Shown here piece by piece: positions 1 to 10,998 of a stretch of DNA of 64,000 nucleotides. The notes beneath the pieces are model-generated. The model searched no databases and was not told where the DNA came from. It worked only from the letters and a program-made list of their open reading frames with translations. How positions within the stretch are numbered: the first letter of the stretch is position 1; every line of letters begins with the position of its first letter. The DNA comes from Xenorhabdus nematophila ATCC 19061 (GTDB lineage Bacteria > Pseudomonadota > Gammaproteobacteria > Enterobacterales > Enterobacteriaceae), in NCBI RefSeq assembly GCF_000252955.1, contig NC_014228.1, positions 2,705,232 to 2,769,231 of the forward strand, written 5' to 3'. Made by a program: the position numbers and the translations under genes.

Positions 1-620
1 TGTAGCCACTGTAACAAAGTATGACGAATATCAGCCCGAACTTTCTCTAGTGACTGTGTTGCGTCAATCTTTTTAATACTGTCATTTGCCGCCACCAATT
101 CAAGATATCTTGCACGAGTACGATGAAAGAAATCCAAAGATTCTTTTTCAATGCGATCCAATTCACCACGCTCACGAGCACGTTCTAAACCCACTTCGGG
201 GGGTAAATCAAGATAAATGGTCAAATCTGGATAAAAACAACCTAATGCAGAATCACGCAATGATGCCATCAGATTTTGGTCAATGCCTCGTCCACCGCCC
301 TGATATGCCTGAGAAGAGAGGTCATGGCGATCCCCGACTACCCAAGTTCCTTTTGACAAGGCGGGTTTGATAACATTTTCCACCAATTGAACTCTGGCAG
401 CATATATCATCAATACTTCTGCTTTATCTGTCAGTCTTTCACCTTCAATACCCTGTTTAATCAACTGGCGTAGTTTTTCTGCTAATGGTGTTCCACCCGG
501 TTCACGGGTAAAAATCAAGTCAGAAATACCGTATTGTTTCAATGTTTCAGCCACTGTTTGAATTGCTGTTGTTTTTCCCGCGCCCTCAAGCCCTTCAATT
601 ACAATAAATTTGCTGTTCAT
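1..620 (-). CDS. tmk: Thymidylate kinase (3' end outside window)
   Basis: dTMP kinase, which makes dTDP from dTMP with ATP in DNA precursor synthesis. The translation from the ATG at 618-620 begins with a strand and a P-loop reading GLEGAGKTT, followed by the [11 protein letters not shown] segment, a DRH motif (residues about 95-97), the [11 protein letters not shown] segment, and a [14 protein letters not shown] lid region, all hallmarks of bacterial Tmk. About 206 codons are present and the stop lies beyond base 1. Its ATG overlaps the TGA of mltG by four bases (ATGA), so the two are translationally coupled, as in E. coli. Confidence 0.95.
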   Translation of the reverse strand, partial: MNSKFIVIEGLEGAGKTTAIQTVAETLKQYGISDLIFTREPGGTPLAEKLRQLIKQGIEGERLTDKAEVLMIYAARVQLVENVIKPALSKGTWVVGDRHDLSSQAYQGGGRGIDQNLMASLRDSALGCFYPDLTIYLDLPPEVGLERARERGELDRIEKESLDFFHRTRARYLELVAANDSIKKIDATQSLEKVRADIRHTLLQWL

Positions 621-1642
621 TTATCCTGCTTCAACCTCTGGCGATAAAGACTTACCGCCCTATTGTGTGCTACCAAATTGGTGGTGAATGTGTGCCCGCC
701 ATCACCATTCGCTACAAAATATAAATACTCTGTGGCAGCCGGGTGAGCTGCCGCCTTAATTGAAGCGTGGCTTGGCATGGCAATTGGGGTTGGCGGCAAT
801 CCATCAATCATATAAGTATTGTACGGTGTCAACGTGGTGAGATGACTGCGAAAAATGGTTCCCGTATATTTATCTCCCAATCCATAAATAACCGTTGGAT
901 CTGTTTGCAATCGCATTCTTAATCGTAAACGATTTACGAACACAGAGGCCACTTTGGTACGTTCAGATTCGATTGCTGTCTCTTTTTCAATAATGGATGC
1001 CATGATTAACATGTCATACGCATCCTTATACGGTAGATTTTTCGCGCGAGTTTTCCATTCCTGCTCCAACACCATTTTCATTTTGTTATGAGCACGCTTA
1101 AGTAACTCAATATCAGTCGTACCTGCGGTATACAAATAAGTATCAGGATAGAGCCAGCCTTCCAAAGAATCTCTCGCTTTTATACCCATGGCATCAGTCA
1201 ATTCTTGTGGAGTCTTACTCTCTGCTTCGTGTTTTAAGTATGGCGCATTTCGTAAAATTTTTGACCAATCCGAAAGGCGGTCTCCTTCTACAAAGCGGAT
1301 GACAAATTGCACTTCTTTACCACTGGCAAACAATTGCAAAACCGTCTTCAAAGACATACCTTTCTGCAAACGATAAGTGCCTGCCTTAAAGTTAATCAGC
1401 TCAGGATTTAATCGAAATACCCAGGGAAGCAGTTGATTATCTTCAATTAATTTATTCTGAATAAGTAAGGTTTCTAAACCAACACGCCCAGTTCCTGCCG
1501 GTACTGTAAATATGAGTTCTTGATTAAGATTAATATCCTGATCAGCAACGTTTTCTATTTTCTTCAAAAAAGAAAAAAGCCCGATCACGACGATTGCAAT
1601 AATCAATCCGGGGAGAAGGAGAACGCGCTTTTTTAGTTTCAT
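617..1642 (-). CDS. mltG: Endolytic murein transglycosylase MltG
   Basis: Inner-membrane lytic transglycosylase (YceG family) that cleaves nascent peptidoglycan glycan strands and so helps set strand length. The 341-residue product matches the usual 340 residues. It has a basic N-terminus and one membrane segment (residues about 8-25), a LysM-like region, and the YceG domain with the catalytic-glutamate motif ASIIEKETA near residue 220 and the [10 protein letters not shown] and [17 protein letters not shown] segments. It sits between pabC and tmk in the conserved order and overlaps tmk by four bases. Confidence 0.95.
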   Translation of the reverse strand: MKLKKRVLLLPGLIIAIVVIGLFSFLKKIENVADQDINLNQELIFTVPAGTGRVGLETLLIQNKLIEDNQLLPWVFRLNPELINFKAGTYRLQKGMSLKTVLQLFASGKEVQFVIRFVEGDRLSDWSKILRNAPYLKHEAESKTPQELTDAMGIKARDSLEGWLYPDTYLYTAGTTDIELLKRAHNKMKMVLEQEWKTRAKNLPYKDAYDMLIMASIIEKETAIESERTKVASVFVNRLRLRMRLQTDPTVIYGLGDKYTGTIFRSHLTTLTPYNTYMIDGLPPTPIAMPSHASIKAAAHPAATEYLYFVANGDGGHTFTTNLVAHNRAVSLYRQRLKQDK

Positions 1643-1710
1643 TCTGTAATCACTTTTATTTGTACTTCAATGATGAATACTAAATGGCTAATACCTTAAA
1701 TCGTAAAGAA

Positions 1711-2538
1711 TTAACGCCTTAAGCATTCAGGTAATAAATACTCATGCAGTTCTCTTGATTGATATTTCCAGGAAGGTTGATTTTTATGTGCTTGTATTTC
1801 AGTCACTGGCATAACAGGCATCAGAGAATTGCAAATAATCACTTCATCAGCATGAGCCAATACTTCAGGATAACGCATAACACATGACAAGTTATAATCA
1901 CTTTCTGCCAATAACTCGATTATCTTCTGCCGCATAACTCCGTCTACACCACACTGGCTCAGATCAGGTGTATAAACATTTTTTCCTTTTCGCCAAAATA
2001 TATTGGCAGAGCAACATTCAACCAATAAACCATCACTATCAAGCACTAATGCTTCATCAGCTTTGGATTTATCAATGAAATGTTTGATCAAAACCTGCTC
2101 CAAACGGTTCAAGTGTTTGATCCCTGCCAGATAAGGATTAATTCCCATAGAAATGGGGCTAAGAGCCAATGAAACGCCTTTCTGGCGCTGGACGATATAA
2201 TGTTCAGGATATGGATTCAGAGATAAAATCTCGGTGGGTTCAATTGCACCATCAATACTATAGCCTCGGTTTCCCGCCCCTCTGGAGAGAATGACTTTTA
2301 AAACACCCGATTCACACTCTTGCACTACCTGTTTAATATGGTTCTCAAGTTGTGTCCAATCCGATGCAGGCATAAGCAATTTTTCAACACTTTTTTGTAA
2401 CCGTCTTATATGTAAAGACAATAAGGCTGGCTGTCCTTGTTCGATTCTTATTGTGGTAAAACAACCATCACCAAATTGCACTGCACGATCATTCACCGGT
2501 AAGTGATCGCTTTGATTACCATTAATCCAATACGTCAT
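1711..2538 (-). CDS. pabC: Aminodeoxychorismate lyase
   Basis: PLP-dependent class IV lyase that converts 4-amino-4-deoxychorismate to p-aminobenzoate and pyruvate in folate synthesis. At 275 residues it is the usual length. Visible features are the N-terminal NDRAVQFGDGCFTTIR segment, the PLP-lysine region IKHLNRLEQVL (around residue 140), and a LVECCSANIFW segment typical of fold-type IV enzymes. It lies 68 bp downstream of fabF and 69 bp upstream of mltG on the same strand, as in other Enterobacterales. Confidence 0.93.
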   Translation of the reverse strand: MTYWINGNQSDHLPVNDRAVQFGDGCFTTIRIEQGQPALLSLHIRRLQKSVEKLLMPASDWTQLENHIKQVVQECESGVLKVILSRGAGNRGYSIDGAIEPTEILSLNPYPEHYIVQRQKGVSLALSPISMGINPYLAGIKHLNRLEQVLIKHFIDKSKADEALVLDSDGLLVECCSANIFWRKGKNVYTPDLSQCGVDGVMRQKIIELLAESDYNLSCVMRYPEVLAHADEVIICNSLMPVMPVTEIQAHKNQPSWKYQSRELHEYLLPECLRR

Positions 2539-2605
2539 TTTAATTTCTTCGCTTCGATAAAAAGCCCCAACAAAATGTTGAGGCTCTTTATAAACACAGA
2601 GTGTT

Positions 2606-3847
2606 TTAGATCTTACGGAAAATCAATGACCCGTTCGTGCCACCAAAACCGAAAGAGTTACACAATGCGTACTCTATGCCTTCAACTTTACGTGCTTCAC
2701 CTGGAACTAAATCCAAATGACAGTTTTCATCCTGATTTTCCAGATTAATAGTTGGAGGAACAATCTGATCACGCAGAGAAAGAATAGTGAAAATAGATTC
2801 AACTGCCCCTGCTGCGCCCAACAAGTGACCTGTCATGGATTTAGTTGAGCTCACTAATACTTTAGTGTCTTTACCAAAAACAGATTCAACTGCACGGGCT
2901 TCTGCAAGATCACCTGCTGGTGTTGAAGTACCATGAGCATTAATGTAACCCACTTGCTCTGGTGAAATACCCGCATCTTTCAGGGCATTCACCATTGCCA
3001 AAGCAGCACCTACTCCATCTTCAGGAGGTGATGTCATATGGTAAGCATCGCTGCTCATGCCAAAACCAACAATTTCAGCATAGATTTTTGCACCACGCTT
3101 TTTAGCATGTTCGTATTCTTCAAGAACGAGAACACCCGCTCCATCACCCAGAACAAAACCATCACGGTCTTTATCCCAAGGACGGCTAGCTCCTTGCGGA
3201 TCATCGTTCCGGGTTGACAATGCACGTGCTGCACCAAATCCGGCAACACCAAATTCTGTGCTGGCTTTCTCGGCACCACCAGCCAGCATAATGTCAGCAT
3301 CATTATAGGCAATGATGCGCGCTGCATGACCAATATTATGTACACCAGAAGTACAAGCTGTTGCAATCGAAATACTCGGGCCACGGAGACCATAAAGTAT
3401 GCTCAAATGGCCTGCCACCATATTGATGATGGTTGAAGGTACAAAGAACGGGCTGACCTTGCGAGGCCCCGCCGAAAGCAATGTACTGTGGTTTTCTTCA
3501 ATTAGACCCAAACCACCAATACCAGAGCCAATAGCAGCACCAAAGCGGTTAGCATTGGTTTCTGTTACTTCGATTCCTGCATCTTCAATCGCTTGTATGC
3601 CAGCAGCAATTCCATATTGAATGAAGAGATCCATTTTCCGTGCATCTTTACGCGAAACATTGAAATCTTCATGATTAAAATTCTTCACCACACCAGCAAA
3701 TTTAGTTGCATGGTTAGAGGTGTCAAAATGTTCGATAAGGCCGATACCACTCTGTCCTGCACAAACAGCATTCCAAGATGATTCTACTGCATTGCCGACA
3801 GGAGATAACATGCCTAGTCCGGTCACGACTACTCGACGCTTAGACAC
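2606..3847 (-). CDS. fabF: 3-oxoacyl-ACP synthase II (KAS II)
   Basis: Condensing enzyme of type II fatty-acid elongation, needed to lengthen palmitoleoyl-ACP to cis-vaccenoyl-ACP. I chose the GTG at 3845-3847, giving [15 protein letters not shown], because it follows a strong GGAGG ribosome site and gives exactly 413 residues as in E. coli; a longer in-frame start upstream adds an unrelated [10 protein letters not shown] tail. Catalytic Cys lies in the ATACTSG motif, the two His in NAHGTST and [11 protein letters not shown], and the C-terminal GFGGTNGSL loop is present. It is separated from acpP by a hairpin that could act as a partial terminator. Confidence 0.96.
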   Translation of the reverse strand: MSKRRVVVTGLGMLSPVGNAVESSWNAVCAGQSGIGLIEHFDTSNHATKFAGVVKNFNHEDFNVSRKDARKMDLFIQYGIAAGIQAIEDAGIEVTETNANRFGAAIGSGIGGLGLIEENHSTLLSAGPRKVSPFFVPSTIINMVAGHLSILYGLRGPSISIATACTSGVHNIGHAARIIAYNDADIMLAGGAEKASTEFGVAGFGAARALSTRNDDPQGASRPWDKDRDGFVLGDGAGVLVLEEYEHAKKRGAKIYAEIVGFGMSSDAYHMTSPPEDGVGAALAMVNALKDAGISPEQVGYINAHGTSTPAGDLAEARAVESVFGKDTKVLVSSTKSMTGHLLGAAGAVESIFTILSLRDQIVPPTINLENQDENCHLDLVPGEARKVEGIEYALCNSFGFGGTNGSLIFRKI

Positions 3848-3888
3848 GGTTATCCTCCAGGGAGGGAAAAAATTTAGGACAAAAAACA

Positions 3889-3910
3889 TAGGCGGTCGAA
3901 TGACCGCCTA
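3889..3910 (-). terminator. Hairpin between acpP and fabF (attenuator-like)
   Basis: A perfect 9-bp stem (taggcggtc / gaccgccta) with a 4-base loop lies 12 bases beyond the acpP stop. Read on the minus strand it is followed by a T-rich stretch (tatgttttttg). It would let most transcripts end after the highly expressed acpP while some read on into fabF. This is an inference from structure only. Confidence 0.7.
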
Positions 3911-3921
3911 GGTATGTGTGC

Positions 3922-4158
3922 TTATTTACCTGCGTTTTCAACGTAGTCAATAGCAGCCTGAACTGTTGTGATTTTCTCAGCTTCTTCGTCTGGGATCTCG
4001 ATATCGAACTCTTCTTCCAGAGCCATTACCAGTTCAACTGTGTCAAGAGAATCAGCGCCCAAGTCATCAACAAATGAAGCTGAATTTACAACTTCTTCCT
4101 CTTTAACACCCAGTTGTTCAACGATGATTTTCTTAACGCGTTCGTCGATAGTGCTCAT
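3922..4158 (-). CDS. acpP: Acyl carrier protein
   Basis: Small acidic carrier of growing acyl chains for fatty-acid, phospholipid and lipid A synthesis. The 78-residue product is nearly identical to E. coli AcpP and contains the phosphopantetheine-attachment motif [22 protein letters not shown] with the modified serine at about residue 37. It lies in the fabG-acpP-fabF order with 150 bp upstream to fabG, room for its own promoter, and a hairpin downstream. Confidence 0.98.
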
Positions 4159-4308
4159 ACTATTAAATTTCCTATCAAAACTCGCTTTTGCGATGGTTTT
4201 CGTAGTTTATAAAATACAGGAAAAGATGCAACCAAATCCCGGCTGGTCGAACCACAATCTGTTTTTTTTGTACAAAAAATACATCAAAAACAGAGGGTTC
4301 GCTCATTT

Positions 4309-5043
4309 TTAGATCATGTACATGCCACCATTGACATGCAATGTTTCACCCGTAATGTAAGCGGCCTCATCAGAAGCAAGAAACGCTACAGCACTGGCAA
4401 TTTCTTTTGCATCACCCAGACGATTTGCAGGAATTCCAGCGGAAATACTTGCACGTTGTTCGTCAGTCAACGCTTTGGTCATATCGGTTTCAATAAAACC
4501 AGGTGCAACAACGTTGACGGTAATGCCACGAGATGCGATTTCACGAGCCAATGATTTACTAAAACCAATAACTCCTGCTTTCGCTGCCGTGTAATTCGTC
4601 TGCCCTGCATTTCCCATCGTTCCAACAACAGAGCCAATGGAAATAATACGTCCATAACGTTTTTTCATCATAGAGCGCATTACTGCTTTTGACAGACGAA
4701 AAATCGAAGAAAGATTAGTGTCAACAATATCTTGCCACTCATCATCTTTCATGCGCATCAACAAGTTATCACGAGTGATGCCTGCATTATTAACTAAAAT
4801 GTCTATTTCACCAAATTCAGCACGAATATTCGATAGTACATTTTCAATAGATTCTGAATCTGTGACATTCAGTACAAAACCTTTGCCTTTATCACCAAGA
4901 TAGGTGCTGATTGCTTCGGCTCCCTTTTCACTGGTTGCAGTGCCAATAACACATGCACCACGTTCAGACAATAATTCTGCAATCGCGCGACCTATACCAC
5001 GGCTAGCACCCGTGACCAGGGCAATTTTTCCATCAAAGCTCAT
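4309..5043 (-). CDS. fabG: 3-oxoacyl-ACP reductase
   Basis: NADPH-dependent short-chain reductase of the elongation cycle. The chosen ATG at 5041-5043 starts MSFDGKIALVTGASRGIG and follows a GAGG ribosome site; a further in-frame ATG 15 bases upstream overlaps fabD and lacks a better site. The product is 244 residues, the family's length. The TGASRGIG cofactor loop, the NNAG motif, and the catalytic Ser-Tyr-Lys set (SIGSVVG, then YTAAKAG) are all present, as is the C-terminal HVNGGMYM. Confidence 0.97.
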   Translation of the reverse strand: MSFDGKIALVTGASRGIGRAIAELLSERGACVIGTATSEKGAEAISTYLGDKGKGFVLNVTDSESIENVLSNIRAEFGEIDILVNNAGITRDNLLMRMKDDEWQDIVDTNLSSIFRLSKAVMRSMMKKRYGRIISIGSVVGTMGNAGQTNYTAAKAGVIGFSKSLAREIASRGITVNVVAPGFIETDMTKALTDEQRASISAGIPANRLGDAKEIASAVAFLASDEAAYITGETLHVNGGMYMI

Positions 5044-5054
5044 GTTTTCCTCAG

Positions 5055-5984
5055 TCATTTACTCAGAGTAACTGTGAGTGATGATACATCATTTACTGCT
5101 GTAGCACTTAAAGTATCAACAATTCGTTTAGTTAAACCAGTTAATACCTTGCCTGGTCCGATTTCTAATAGTTGTTTTATGCCTTGCTCAGCAATATATT
5201 CAACTGATTCTGTCCAGCGCACAGGATTATACAACTGACGAATCAACGCATCGCGAATAGCATCAGCAGACATTTCTACTTTTGCATCGACATTATTGAC
5301 AACAGGGAATTGTGGCTGGTTAAACGCAATTTCTTGCAATGCGGCCGACAGTTGATTAGCAGCAGATTTCATAAGTGCGCAATGTGAAGGTACACTGACA
5401 GCCAAAGGCAGCACACGTTTTGCACCAGCAGCTTTACATGCCGCTCCTGCACGCTCTACTGCTTCTTTTTCACCTGCAATCACCACTTGTCCGGGTGAGT
5501 TAAAGTTAACCGGTGAAACAATTTGACCCTGTGCTGATTCTTCACATGCCTTTACAATGGATTCATTATCTAAACCGATAATGGCATACATCGCTCCCTG
5601 CCCTTCTGGCACAGCATCCTGCATCAACTTACCGCGTAATTCAACGAGTTTAATTGCCTCTTGGAATTCAATCACACCAGCACAAACTAATGCCGAATAT
5701 TCACCAAGGCTATGGCCAGCCATCATGGAAGGCGCTTTACCGCCTTTTTCTTGCCATACACGCCAAATGGAGACTGAAGCTGCCAGTAAAGCAGGTTGGG
5801 TTTTCCACGTTTTGTTCAGTTCTTCTACAGGCCCTTGCTGAACTAATCTCCATAAATCATACCCTAAAACCGCGGAAGCCTCTGCGAAAGTCTGCTCAAC
5901 CAGAGGGAATTCTGTAGCTAAATCTGCCAACATCCCCAAAGACTGAGAACCTTGACCGGGAAATACCATTGCAAAATCAGACAT
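5055..5984 (-). CDS. fabD: Malonyl-CoA:ACP transacylase
   Basis: Transfers malonyl from CoA to ACP. The 309-residue product has the N-terminal FPGQGSQ motif, the catalytic serine in GHSLGEYSAL near residue 92, the catalytic histidine region VSVPSHCALM near residue 201, and the C-terminal ELLEIGPGKVLTGL motif. It lies between fabH and fabG; the gap to fabG is 11 bp, so co-translation is likely. Confidence 0.97.
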   Translation of the reverse strand: MSDFAMVFPGQGSQSLGMLADLATEFPLVEQTFAEASAVLGYDLWRLVQQGPVEELNKTWKTQPALLAASVSIWRVWQEKGGKAPSMMAGHSLGEYSALVCAGVIEFQEAIKLVELRGKLMQDAVPEGQGAMYAIIGLDNESIVKACEESAQGQIVSPVNFNSPGQVVIAGEKEAVERAGAACKAAGAKRVLPLAVSVPSHCALMKSAANQLSAALQEIAFNQPQFPVVNNVDAKVEMSADAIRDALIRQLYNPVRWTESVEYIAEQGIKQLLEIGPGKVLTGLTKRIVDTLSATAVNDVSSLTVTLSK

Positions 5985-6002
5985 GTCTATTTTCCTGTTT
6001 CA

Positions 6003-6956
6003 TTAAAAACGTACTAGCGCTGAACCCCAGGTAAAGCCACCGCCAAATGCTTCAAGTAAAATAAGTTGACCGCGTTGAATTCTTCCATCGCGAACCGCTT
6101 CATCAAATGCTGTCGGAACAGATGCCGCTGACGTGTTGCCATGGCGATCCAGCGTCACAACAACTTTATCCATGGTCATATCCAATTTTCTGGCTGTTGC
6201 CGTAATGATACGCAGATTTGCCTGATGAGGCACCAACCAATCCAGCTCAGAGTGAGCCAAGTTATTAGCTTCCAGCGTTTCGTCAACGATATTGGCCAAT
6301 TCACGAACAGCGACCTTAAACACGTCATTGCCAGCCATCGTAACGTATTTTGGTGCATCAAACTTCACACGGCCCTGATGAGCCAGTGATAACAAGTCAC
6401 CATAACGGCCATCAGCGTGTAAATGAGTAGATAGAATGCCAGGTTCTTCTGAAGCGCCGACCACCATTGCTCCAGCACCATCACCAAAAAGAATAACTGT
6501 ACTGCGATCTTCAGGATCCACGACTCTTGAAATAATATCAGAGCCGATCACCAATACATGTTTAGCTGCACCCGTTTTTATAAATTTATCTGCAACACTT
6601 AACGCATAAGTAAAACCTGCACACGCTGCTGCCACATCAAAGGCGGCAACACCCGGAATGCCCAAGAATTGCTGAATCTGACAAGCCGCACTCGGAAAAG
6701 CATGGGTTGAACTTGTTGTTGCAACGACAATTAAATCTATTTGTGTTTTATCGATGCCCGCCATTTCGATGGCTTTTTCCGCAGCTTTAAAACCTAAAAC
6801 GGCAACATCTTCATCTTCAGCAGCAATACGACGTTCACGAATGCCTGTCCGAGTCACAATCCACTCGTCAGACGTCTCTACCATTTTCTCCAAATCTGCG
6901 TTAGTACGCACCTGTGCAGGCAGGTAACTGCCCGTACCTAAGATTTTTGTATACAT
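6003..6956 (-). CDS. fabH: 3-oxoacyl-ACP synthase III (KAS III)
   Basis: Starts fatty-acid synthesis by condensing acetyl-CoA with malonyl-ACP. The 317-residue product has the Cys-His-Asn triad: Cys in DVAAACAGF (about residue 112), His in VPHQANLRI (about 244) and Asn in [11 protein letters not shown] (about 274), plus the C-terminal [13 protein letters not shown]. It follows plsX by 6 bp and precedes fabD by 18 bp, the standard operon arrangement. In Xenorhabdus fatty acids also feed lipopeptide starters, but nothing here shows a dedicated role in that. Confidence 0.97.
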   Translation of the reverse strand: MYTKILGTGSYLPAQVRTNADLEKMVETSDEWIVTRTGIRERRIAAEDEDVAVLGFKAAEKAIEMAGIDKTQIDLIVVATTSSTHAFPSAACQIQQFLGIPGVAAFDVAAACAGFTYALSVADKFIKTGAAKHVLVIGSDIISRVVDPEDRSTVILFGDGAGAMVVGASEEPGILSTHLHADGRYGDLLSLAHQGRVKFDAPKYVTMAGNDVFKVAVRELANIVDETLEANNLAHSELDWLVPHQANLRIITATARKLDMTMDKVVVTLDRHGNTSAASVPTAFDEAVRDGRIQRGQLILLEAFGGGFTWGSALVRF

Positions 6957-6962
6957 TTATGC

Positions 6963-8015
6963 TTATTCACTCTTGGGTAATACTGCATCCAGCCGGGCAG
7001 CAATTCTGTCAGGGACCTGCTTTTCTACAGCCTGAACAGCTTGATCAATAGCAGCCTTGAACGCATGTTCATTGGCCGCACCATGGCTTTTAATGACGAT
7101 ACCGCGCAACCCTAATAACGTTGCTCCGTTATATTGGTCAGGGTTTAGATGACCAAACCGCTTTGTGACCTGTTTTAGCAACCATTTCTTAAATATTTTC
7201 ATCTTGAATATTTTCATCAACCAAGATGATTTTTTCTGCTGACCATCCGGCGATTTTACCAGAGATAAAATGACTCTGATCGCACCTTCCATCGTTTTCA
7301 GCGTAACATTACCTGCGAAGCCGTCACATACGAGTACATCCGTTTTTCCCGTCAGTAGCTCATTTCCTTCCACATACCCTATATAATTAATTGCTGGGAT
7401 ATTGCGCAGAGTTATAGCGGCTTCGCGGATATTATCCAGCCCTTTGGATTCTTCTTCCCCGATATTGAGTAATGCGACACACGGATTATCTACACCTACG
7501 ACATGTTCCGCCATTACGGCGCCCATAATCGCAAACTGAACTAACATATCGCTATTACAATTAATATTAGCGCCTAAATCTAATACAACGGTCTTCTGTT
7601 GTTTTAGATTAGGTATCACGGTCATCAGTGCAGGCCGTTCAATCCCTTCTATGGATTTTAGCATCAATTTGGCCAGCCCCATCAAAACCCCTGTATTTCC
7701 CGCACTGACACAAGCCTGAGCTTCACCTGATTTAACCAGGTTGAGTGCAACACGCATTGAAGTACCATGACTGGAACGAATGGCTTGGGAAGGCCTTGCG
7801 TCGTTAGAAACGACATGTTCCGCAGGAATAATTTGCAAACGACTGAGCAGCTCAGCACTTTTGTTTGCAAGCAATGGAGAGATGGTTTCAGGATTACCAA
7901 CCAGCAATAGCTTTAGTTGCGGATTAGATGCCAGTGCCTGCAACGCAGCAGGCACCGTAACGCGAGGACCAAAGTCCCCGCCCATAGCATCTAACGCTAA
8001 GGTTAGATTAACCAA
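6963..8015 (-). CDS. plsX: Phosphate acyltransferase PlsX
   Basis: Converts acyl-ACP to acyl-phosphate for phospholipid synthesis. The start is a TTG at 8013-8015 giving (M)[16 protein letters not shown]; an in-frame TAG lies just upstream, so no longer form exists, and E. coli plsX also uses TTG. The 350-residue length is normal. Family blocks seen include [53 protein letters not shown] and [13 protein letters not shown]. It lies between rpmF and fabH. Confidence 0.95.
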   Translation of the reverse strand: MVNLTLALDAMGGDFGPRVTVPAALQALASNPQLKLLLVGNPETISPLLANKSAELLSRLQIIPAEHVVSNDARPSQAIRSSHGTSMRVALNLVKSGEAQACVSAGNTGVLMGLAKLMLKSIEGIERPALMTVIPNLKQQKTVVLDLGANINCNSDMLVQFAIMGAVMAEHVVGVDNPCVALLNIGEEESKGLDNIREAAITLRNIPAINYIGYVEGNELLTGKTDVLVCDGFAGNVTLKTMEGAIRVILSLVKSPDGQQKKSSWLMKIFKMKIFKKWLLKQVTKRFGHLNPDQYNGATLLGLRGIVIKSHGAANEHAFKAAIDQAVQAVEKQVPDRIAARLDAVLPKSE

Positions 8016-8044
8016 GATATCAACTTGCTAATGGTTAGCTTAAA

Positions 8045-8215
8045 TTACTTGTTGATTACCTTGCGGCCACGGTAGTAGCCATCAGCAGTCACGTGGTGAC
8101 GCAGGTGAGTTTCACCAGAAGTTTTGTCTACAGAGACATGGGTTGCAGTCAGTGCGTCATGGGAACGACGCATACCACGTTTAGAACGAGTTGGTTTATT
8201 CTGTTGTACGGCCAT
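8045..8215 (-). CDS. rpmF: 50S ribosomal protein L32
   Basis: Small ribosomal protein of 56 residues, translated from the ATG at 8213-8215: [20 protein letters not shown] then an [20 protein letters not shown] segment and C-terminal [11 protein letters not shown]. The start is preceded by an AAGGAGT-type site. The metal-binding Cys residues of some L32 forms are absent, as is usual in enterobacteria. It lies 12 bp downstream of yceD in the conserved yceD-rpmF-plsX operon. Confidence 0.96.
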   Translation of the reverse strand: MAVQQNKPTRSKRGMRRSHDALTATHVSVDKTSGETHLRHHVTADGYYRGRKVINK

Positions 8216-8227
8216 TGACCTTACTCC

Positions 8228-8752
8228 TTAAGTACTTTTCTTTAAACTGGCTAATACGGCAAATGGATTTGGTTTTTCTGCTTCGGAAGGCAGTACACCA
8301 AATACCATGTCCGCGTCGGACACTTCACAGTGTTCAGAATCATGTACCGGAACCACCGGCAGAGATAGAATTATTTCATCTTCAATCATTGCCAGCAAAT
8401 CTATTTCGCCAAATTCATTAACGTCAATTGGCTCATACTCTTCCGGTAATGCCTCAGCCTTTTCATCATTGACGATTGGGCTAAAACAATACGTTGTGTG
8501 AACATGATGACTGAAATTACTGCCACAACGCTGACAAGTAAGCGTGACATTCGCATCAGAATGCCCTTTTACAACAGTCAGACGCTGATTATCAATTTCA
8601 AATGATAGTGAGCTATCTACATCACCATCCACACTGACCACAGAATCTGCTATACGAGAAACTTGCTCAGCAGAATAACTACCTTGGTAGTCCAACCTTT
8701 TCTGAGCTGCTCTAAGTGCATCAATGGTCAGGGGTAATTTTACCTTCTGCAT
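8228..8752 (-). CDS. yceD: YceD/DUF177 family 23S rRNA accumulation protein
   Basis: DUF177 protein, known in bacteria and plastids as a factor for 23S rRNA accumulation; its molecular action is not settled. The 174-residue product has the family core VTLTCQRCG and the later [28 protein letters not shown]. The CxxC of the core and a later Cys could bind metal. It heads the yceD-rpmF-plsX-fab transcription unit and is divergent from yceF with a 141-bp gap that must hold promoters for both. Confidence 0.9.
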   Translation of the reverse strand: MQKVKLPLTIDALRAAQKRLDYQGSYSAEQVSRIADSVVSVDGDVDSSLSFEIDNQRLTVVKGHSDANVTLTCQRCGSNFSHHVHTTYCFSPIVNDEKAEALPEEYEPIDVNEFGEIDLLAMIEDEIILSLPVVPVHDSEHCEVSDADMVFGVLPSEAEKPNPFAVLASLKKST

Positions 8753-8893
8753 AAGGCGCGCATATTATCTTTGTAATGGGATATAGTCAAAGAAAAAGGC
8801 CACACATCTGTACCTTTCCACCAAATATTCGCTTATTAAGCGCCGTATAGTTTAAAATGCCTACAAATATTTCTCTACGTATTTTATGGAAAA

Positions 8894-9487
8894 ATGATGC
8901 TCCCGATTGTTTTATCGTCAACTTCTGTATATCGTCGCCAACTGCTGGAAAAAATAGGACTGCCTTTTACTTGTGCCTCTCCCGATATTGATGAAAGCCC
9001 ACAAGAGAATGAAAATCCAGAACAACTCGTCATGCGATTATCATATTCAAAAGCTACCGCATTACAGAAGGATTATTCCAATCACCTAATCATAGGTTCA
9101 GATCAAATTTGTGTTTTGGGTAACAAAATTACAGGTAAACCCTATAATTTTGCAAATGCTTTCGCACAACTTAAAAAAGCGAGTGGAAACTGTGTCACTT
9201 TTTATACTGGCATCACATTATTCAATAGCAAAACTGGAAACGCAGATACCCGTTGTGAACTATTTCATGTCTATTTCAGAGATCTCTCTGAAACAGAAAT
9301 CACCAACTACTTAAACAAAGAAGAACCGTTTAATTGTGCCGGCAGTTTTAAAAGTGAAGGGTTAGGAATTACATTATTCGAAAAACTTAACGGCCGAGAT
9401 CCAAATACATTAATCGGTTTGCCATTAATTACCCTGACAGAAATGTTGATCCGTCAGGGGATAAATCCGCTGACGGAATATTCTTAA
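8894..9487 (+). CDS. yceF: Maf-like nucleotide pyrophosphatase YceF
   Basis: Maf/YceF nucleoside triphosphate pyrophosphatase, in E. coli active on m7GTP. The 197-residue product has the N-terminal [19 protein letters not shown] motif, the catalytic-aspartate region [12 protein letters not shown], and a C-terminal [11 protein letters not shown] helix. ATG codons at 8894 and 8897 are adjacent and either may serve. Its 3' end overlaps the convergent rluC by four bases. Confidence 0.92.
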   Translation: MMLPIVLSSTSVYRRQLLEKIGLPFTCASPDIDESPQENENPEQLVMRLSYSKATALQKDYSNHLIIGSDQICVLGNKITGKPYNFANAFAQLKKASGNCVTFYTGITLFNSKTGNADTRCELFHVYFRDLSETEITNYLNKEEPFNCAGSFKSEGLGITLFEKLNGRDPNTLIGLPLITLTEMLIRQGINPLTEYS

Positions 9488-10440
9488 TGTTTATTTTGCC
9501 GCAACATTCTTAAACAATTTCGTAACCTATCATCCATTGGTGCTTCGAAACGTAGAGTTTCTCCCATAGATGGGTGGGTAAATTTCAATGAACTGGCATG
9601 CAGGAACAATCGGTTAAGATTTGTTTCTGCAAGCTGTGCATCAAATGCCCTGTCACCATACCGATCATCAAAAGCGATAGGATGACCTGCATGTAAAGTG
9701 TGCACACGGATCTGATGAGTTCGGCCTGTCACCGGACTTGCCCGTACCAAAGTCGCGAACGCATATCGCTCTTCAACTTTAAATCGCGTTTCCGATGGTT
9801 TGCCTTCACTACTCACTTTTACCACCCTTTCCCCACTTTGCAGAATATTTTTCAATAGGGGGGCTTCAACCACTTTACAATGAGATTGCCATTGTCCGCG
9901 CACGAGCGCCAAATAGTCTTTCTGCATCTGTTTTAAGCGTAACTGTTCATGCAATGCCCGCAAAGCAGAACGTTTCTTTGCAATTAACAATATGCCCGAC
10001 GTATCACGGTCGAGACGATGTACTAATTCAAGAAAACGAGCTTCAGGACGTAATGCACGTAATCCTTCGATAACACCGAAACTCAGCCCGCTTCCACCAT
10101 GTACTGCCGTTCCCGAAGGTTTATTAATAACCAGAATATGGTCATCTTCATACAAAATACATTCTGCCAGAGCTGCCACCTTATCCAATTTTGCAGATAC
10201 AGGGGGTTCCTGCTTTTCTGACACTCTTATCGGTGGAATTCTAATTGTATCGCCCACTGTCAATTTATATTCGGGCTTGACTCTTCCTTTGTTAATGCGA
10301 ACTTCACCTTTGCGTAAAATCCGGTAGATCATGCTCTTAGGCACACCTTTTAAACGGGCCAGCAAAAAATTATCAATTCGCTGACCAGCCTCATCGTCAT
10401 CAATCGTGACAAATTGTACAGTTTGATTATTTGTTTTCAT
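9484..10440 (-). CDS. rluC: 23S rRNA pseudouridine synthase RluC
   Basis: Makes pseudouridines 955, 2504 and 2580 of 23S rRNA. The 318-residue product has an N-terminal S4 RNA-binding domain ([19 protein letters not shown] onward) and the RluA-type catalytic domain with the active aspartate in [15 protein letters not shown] near residue 144. Later blocks [16 protein letters not shown] and [11 protein letters not shown] are present. It is divergent from rne, as in other Enterobacterales. Confidence 0.95.
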   Translation of the reverse strand: MKTNNQTVQFVTIDDDEAGQRIDNFLLARLKGVPKSMIYRILRKGEVRINKGRVKPEYKLTVGDTIRIPPIRVSEKQEPPVSAKLDKVAALAECILYEDDHILVINKPSGTAVHGGSGLSFGVIEGLRALRPEARFLELVHRLDRDTSGILLIAKKRSALRALHEQLRLKQMQKDYLALVRGQWQSHCKVVEAPLLKNILQSGERVVKVSSEGKPSETRFKVEERYAFATLVRASPVTGRTHQIRVHTLHAGHPIAFDDRYGDRAFDAQLAETNLNRLFLHASSLKFTHPSMGETLRFEAPMDDRLRNCLRMLRQNKH

Positions 10441-10799
10441 GGGCGATAATTCTAATTATCCAACAAACCGAGCGCCACACATTTTTAAATATGTCTAAAT
10501 AATATCCATACTTTTTTACTTCATTATTATGAATGCCCTAGAATAAAGACTAAAGATTAACAACTTATCACTATTTCCTAATAAAAAACCCCCAAAGCGA
10601 TAAAGTCACCTTGCTATCACCCCAATAGCAATGGAATAATGCTTTCTGGCCACAGTTTACTAAACTATGAATGGCAAGATTGAAATTGTTTGTTATCTGT
10701 TTGATCGAACAAAAGTGCAGCAATGGCGTAAGACGCAATGTTTTATCAAACAATTTATGGGCTGCGAGTGGCAGCTTACTGGACTGGGTGAAATCTGTA

Positions 10800-10998
10800 C
10801 TGATTTATTACAGTATTCCCAATAAAGAGTGTGTATTTAAATGAAATTCAGACTCACCGGCAAATAGGCGCCTCTATACAAACGATAGCCGTGAGGCTGA
10901 CGGTTTTGTAAAAGACACGAGGCCATCGGTAACCAGTAGCTAATCTCTTTTTTTACTCGTAGCTCTATACCAATGTAAAAAATAATGAGTAAGTTAGA
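10800..10998 (+). promoter_or_regulatory. Probable rne 5' leader (autoregulatory RNA element)
   Basis: 558 bp separate rluC from rne and contain no convincing gene. The last 200 bases before the rne ATG contain imperfect complementary tracts such as gccgtgaggctgacgg followed by agacacgaggccatcgg. In E. coli the rne leader folds into hairpins that let RNase E cut its own message. The position and paired GAGGC-type segments fit this, but the fold was judged by eye only. The upstream part (10441-10800) shows nothing I can name. Confidence 0.5.

Noticed and set aside
86..370. 94-codon plus-strand frame
   Set aside because: Antisense to tmk, which has all its motifs.
10571..10753. 60-codon minus-strand frame between rluC and rne
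   Set aside because: No ribosome site or family pattern, and it lies in the long rne upstream/leader region.
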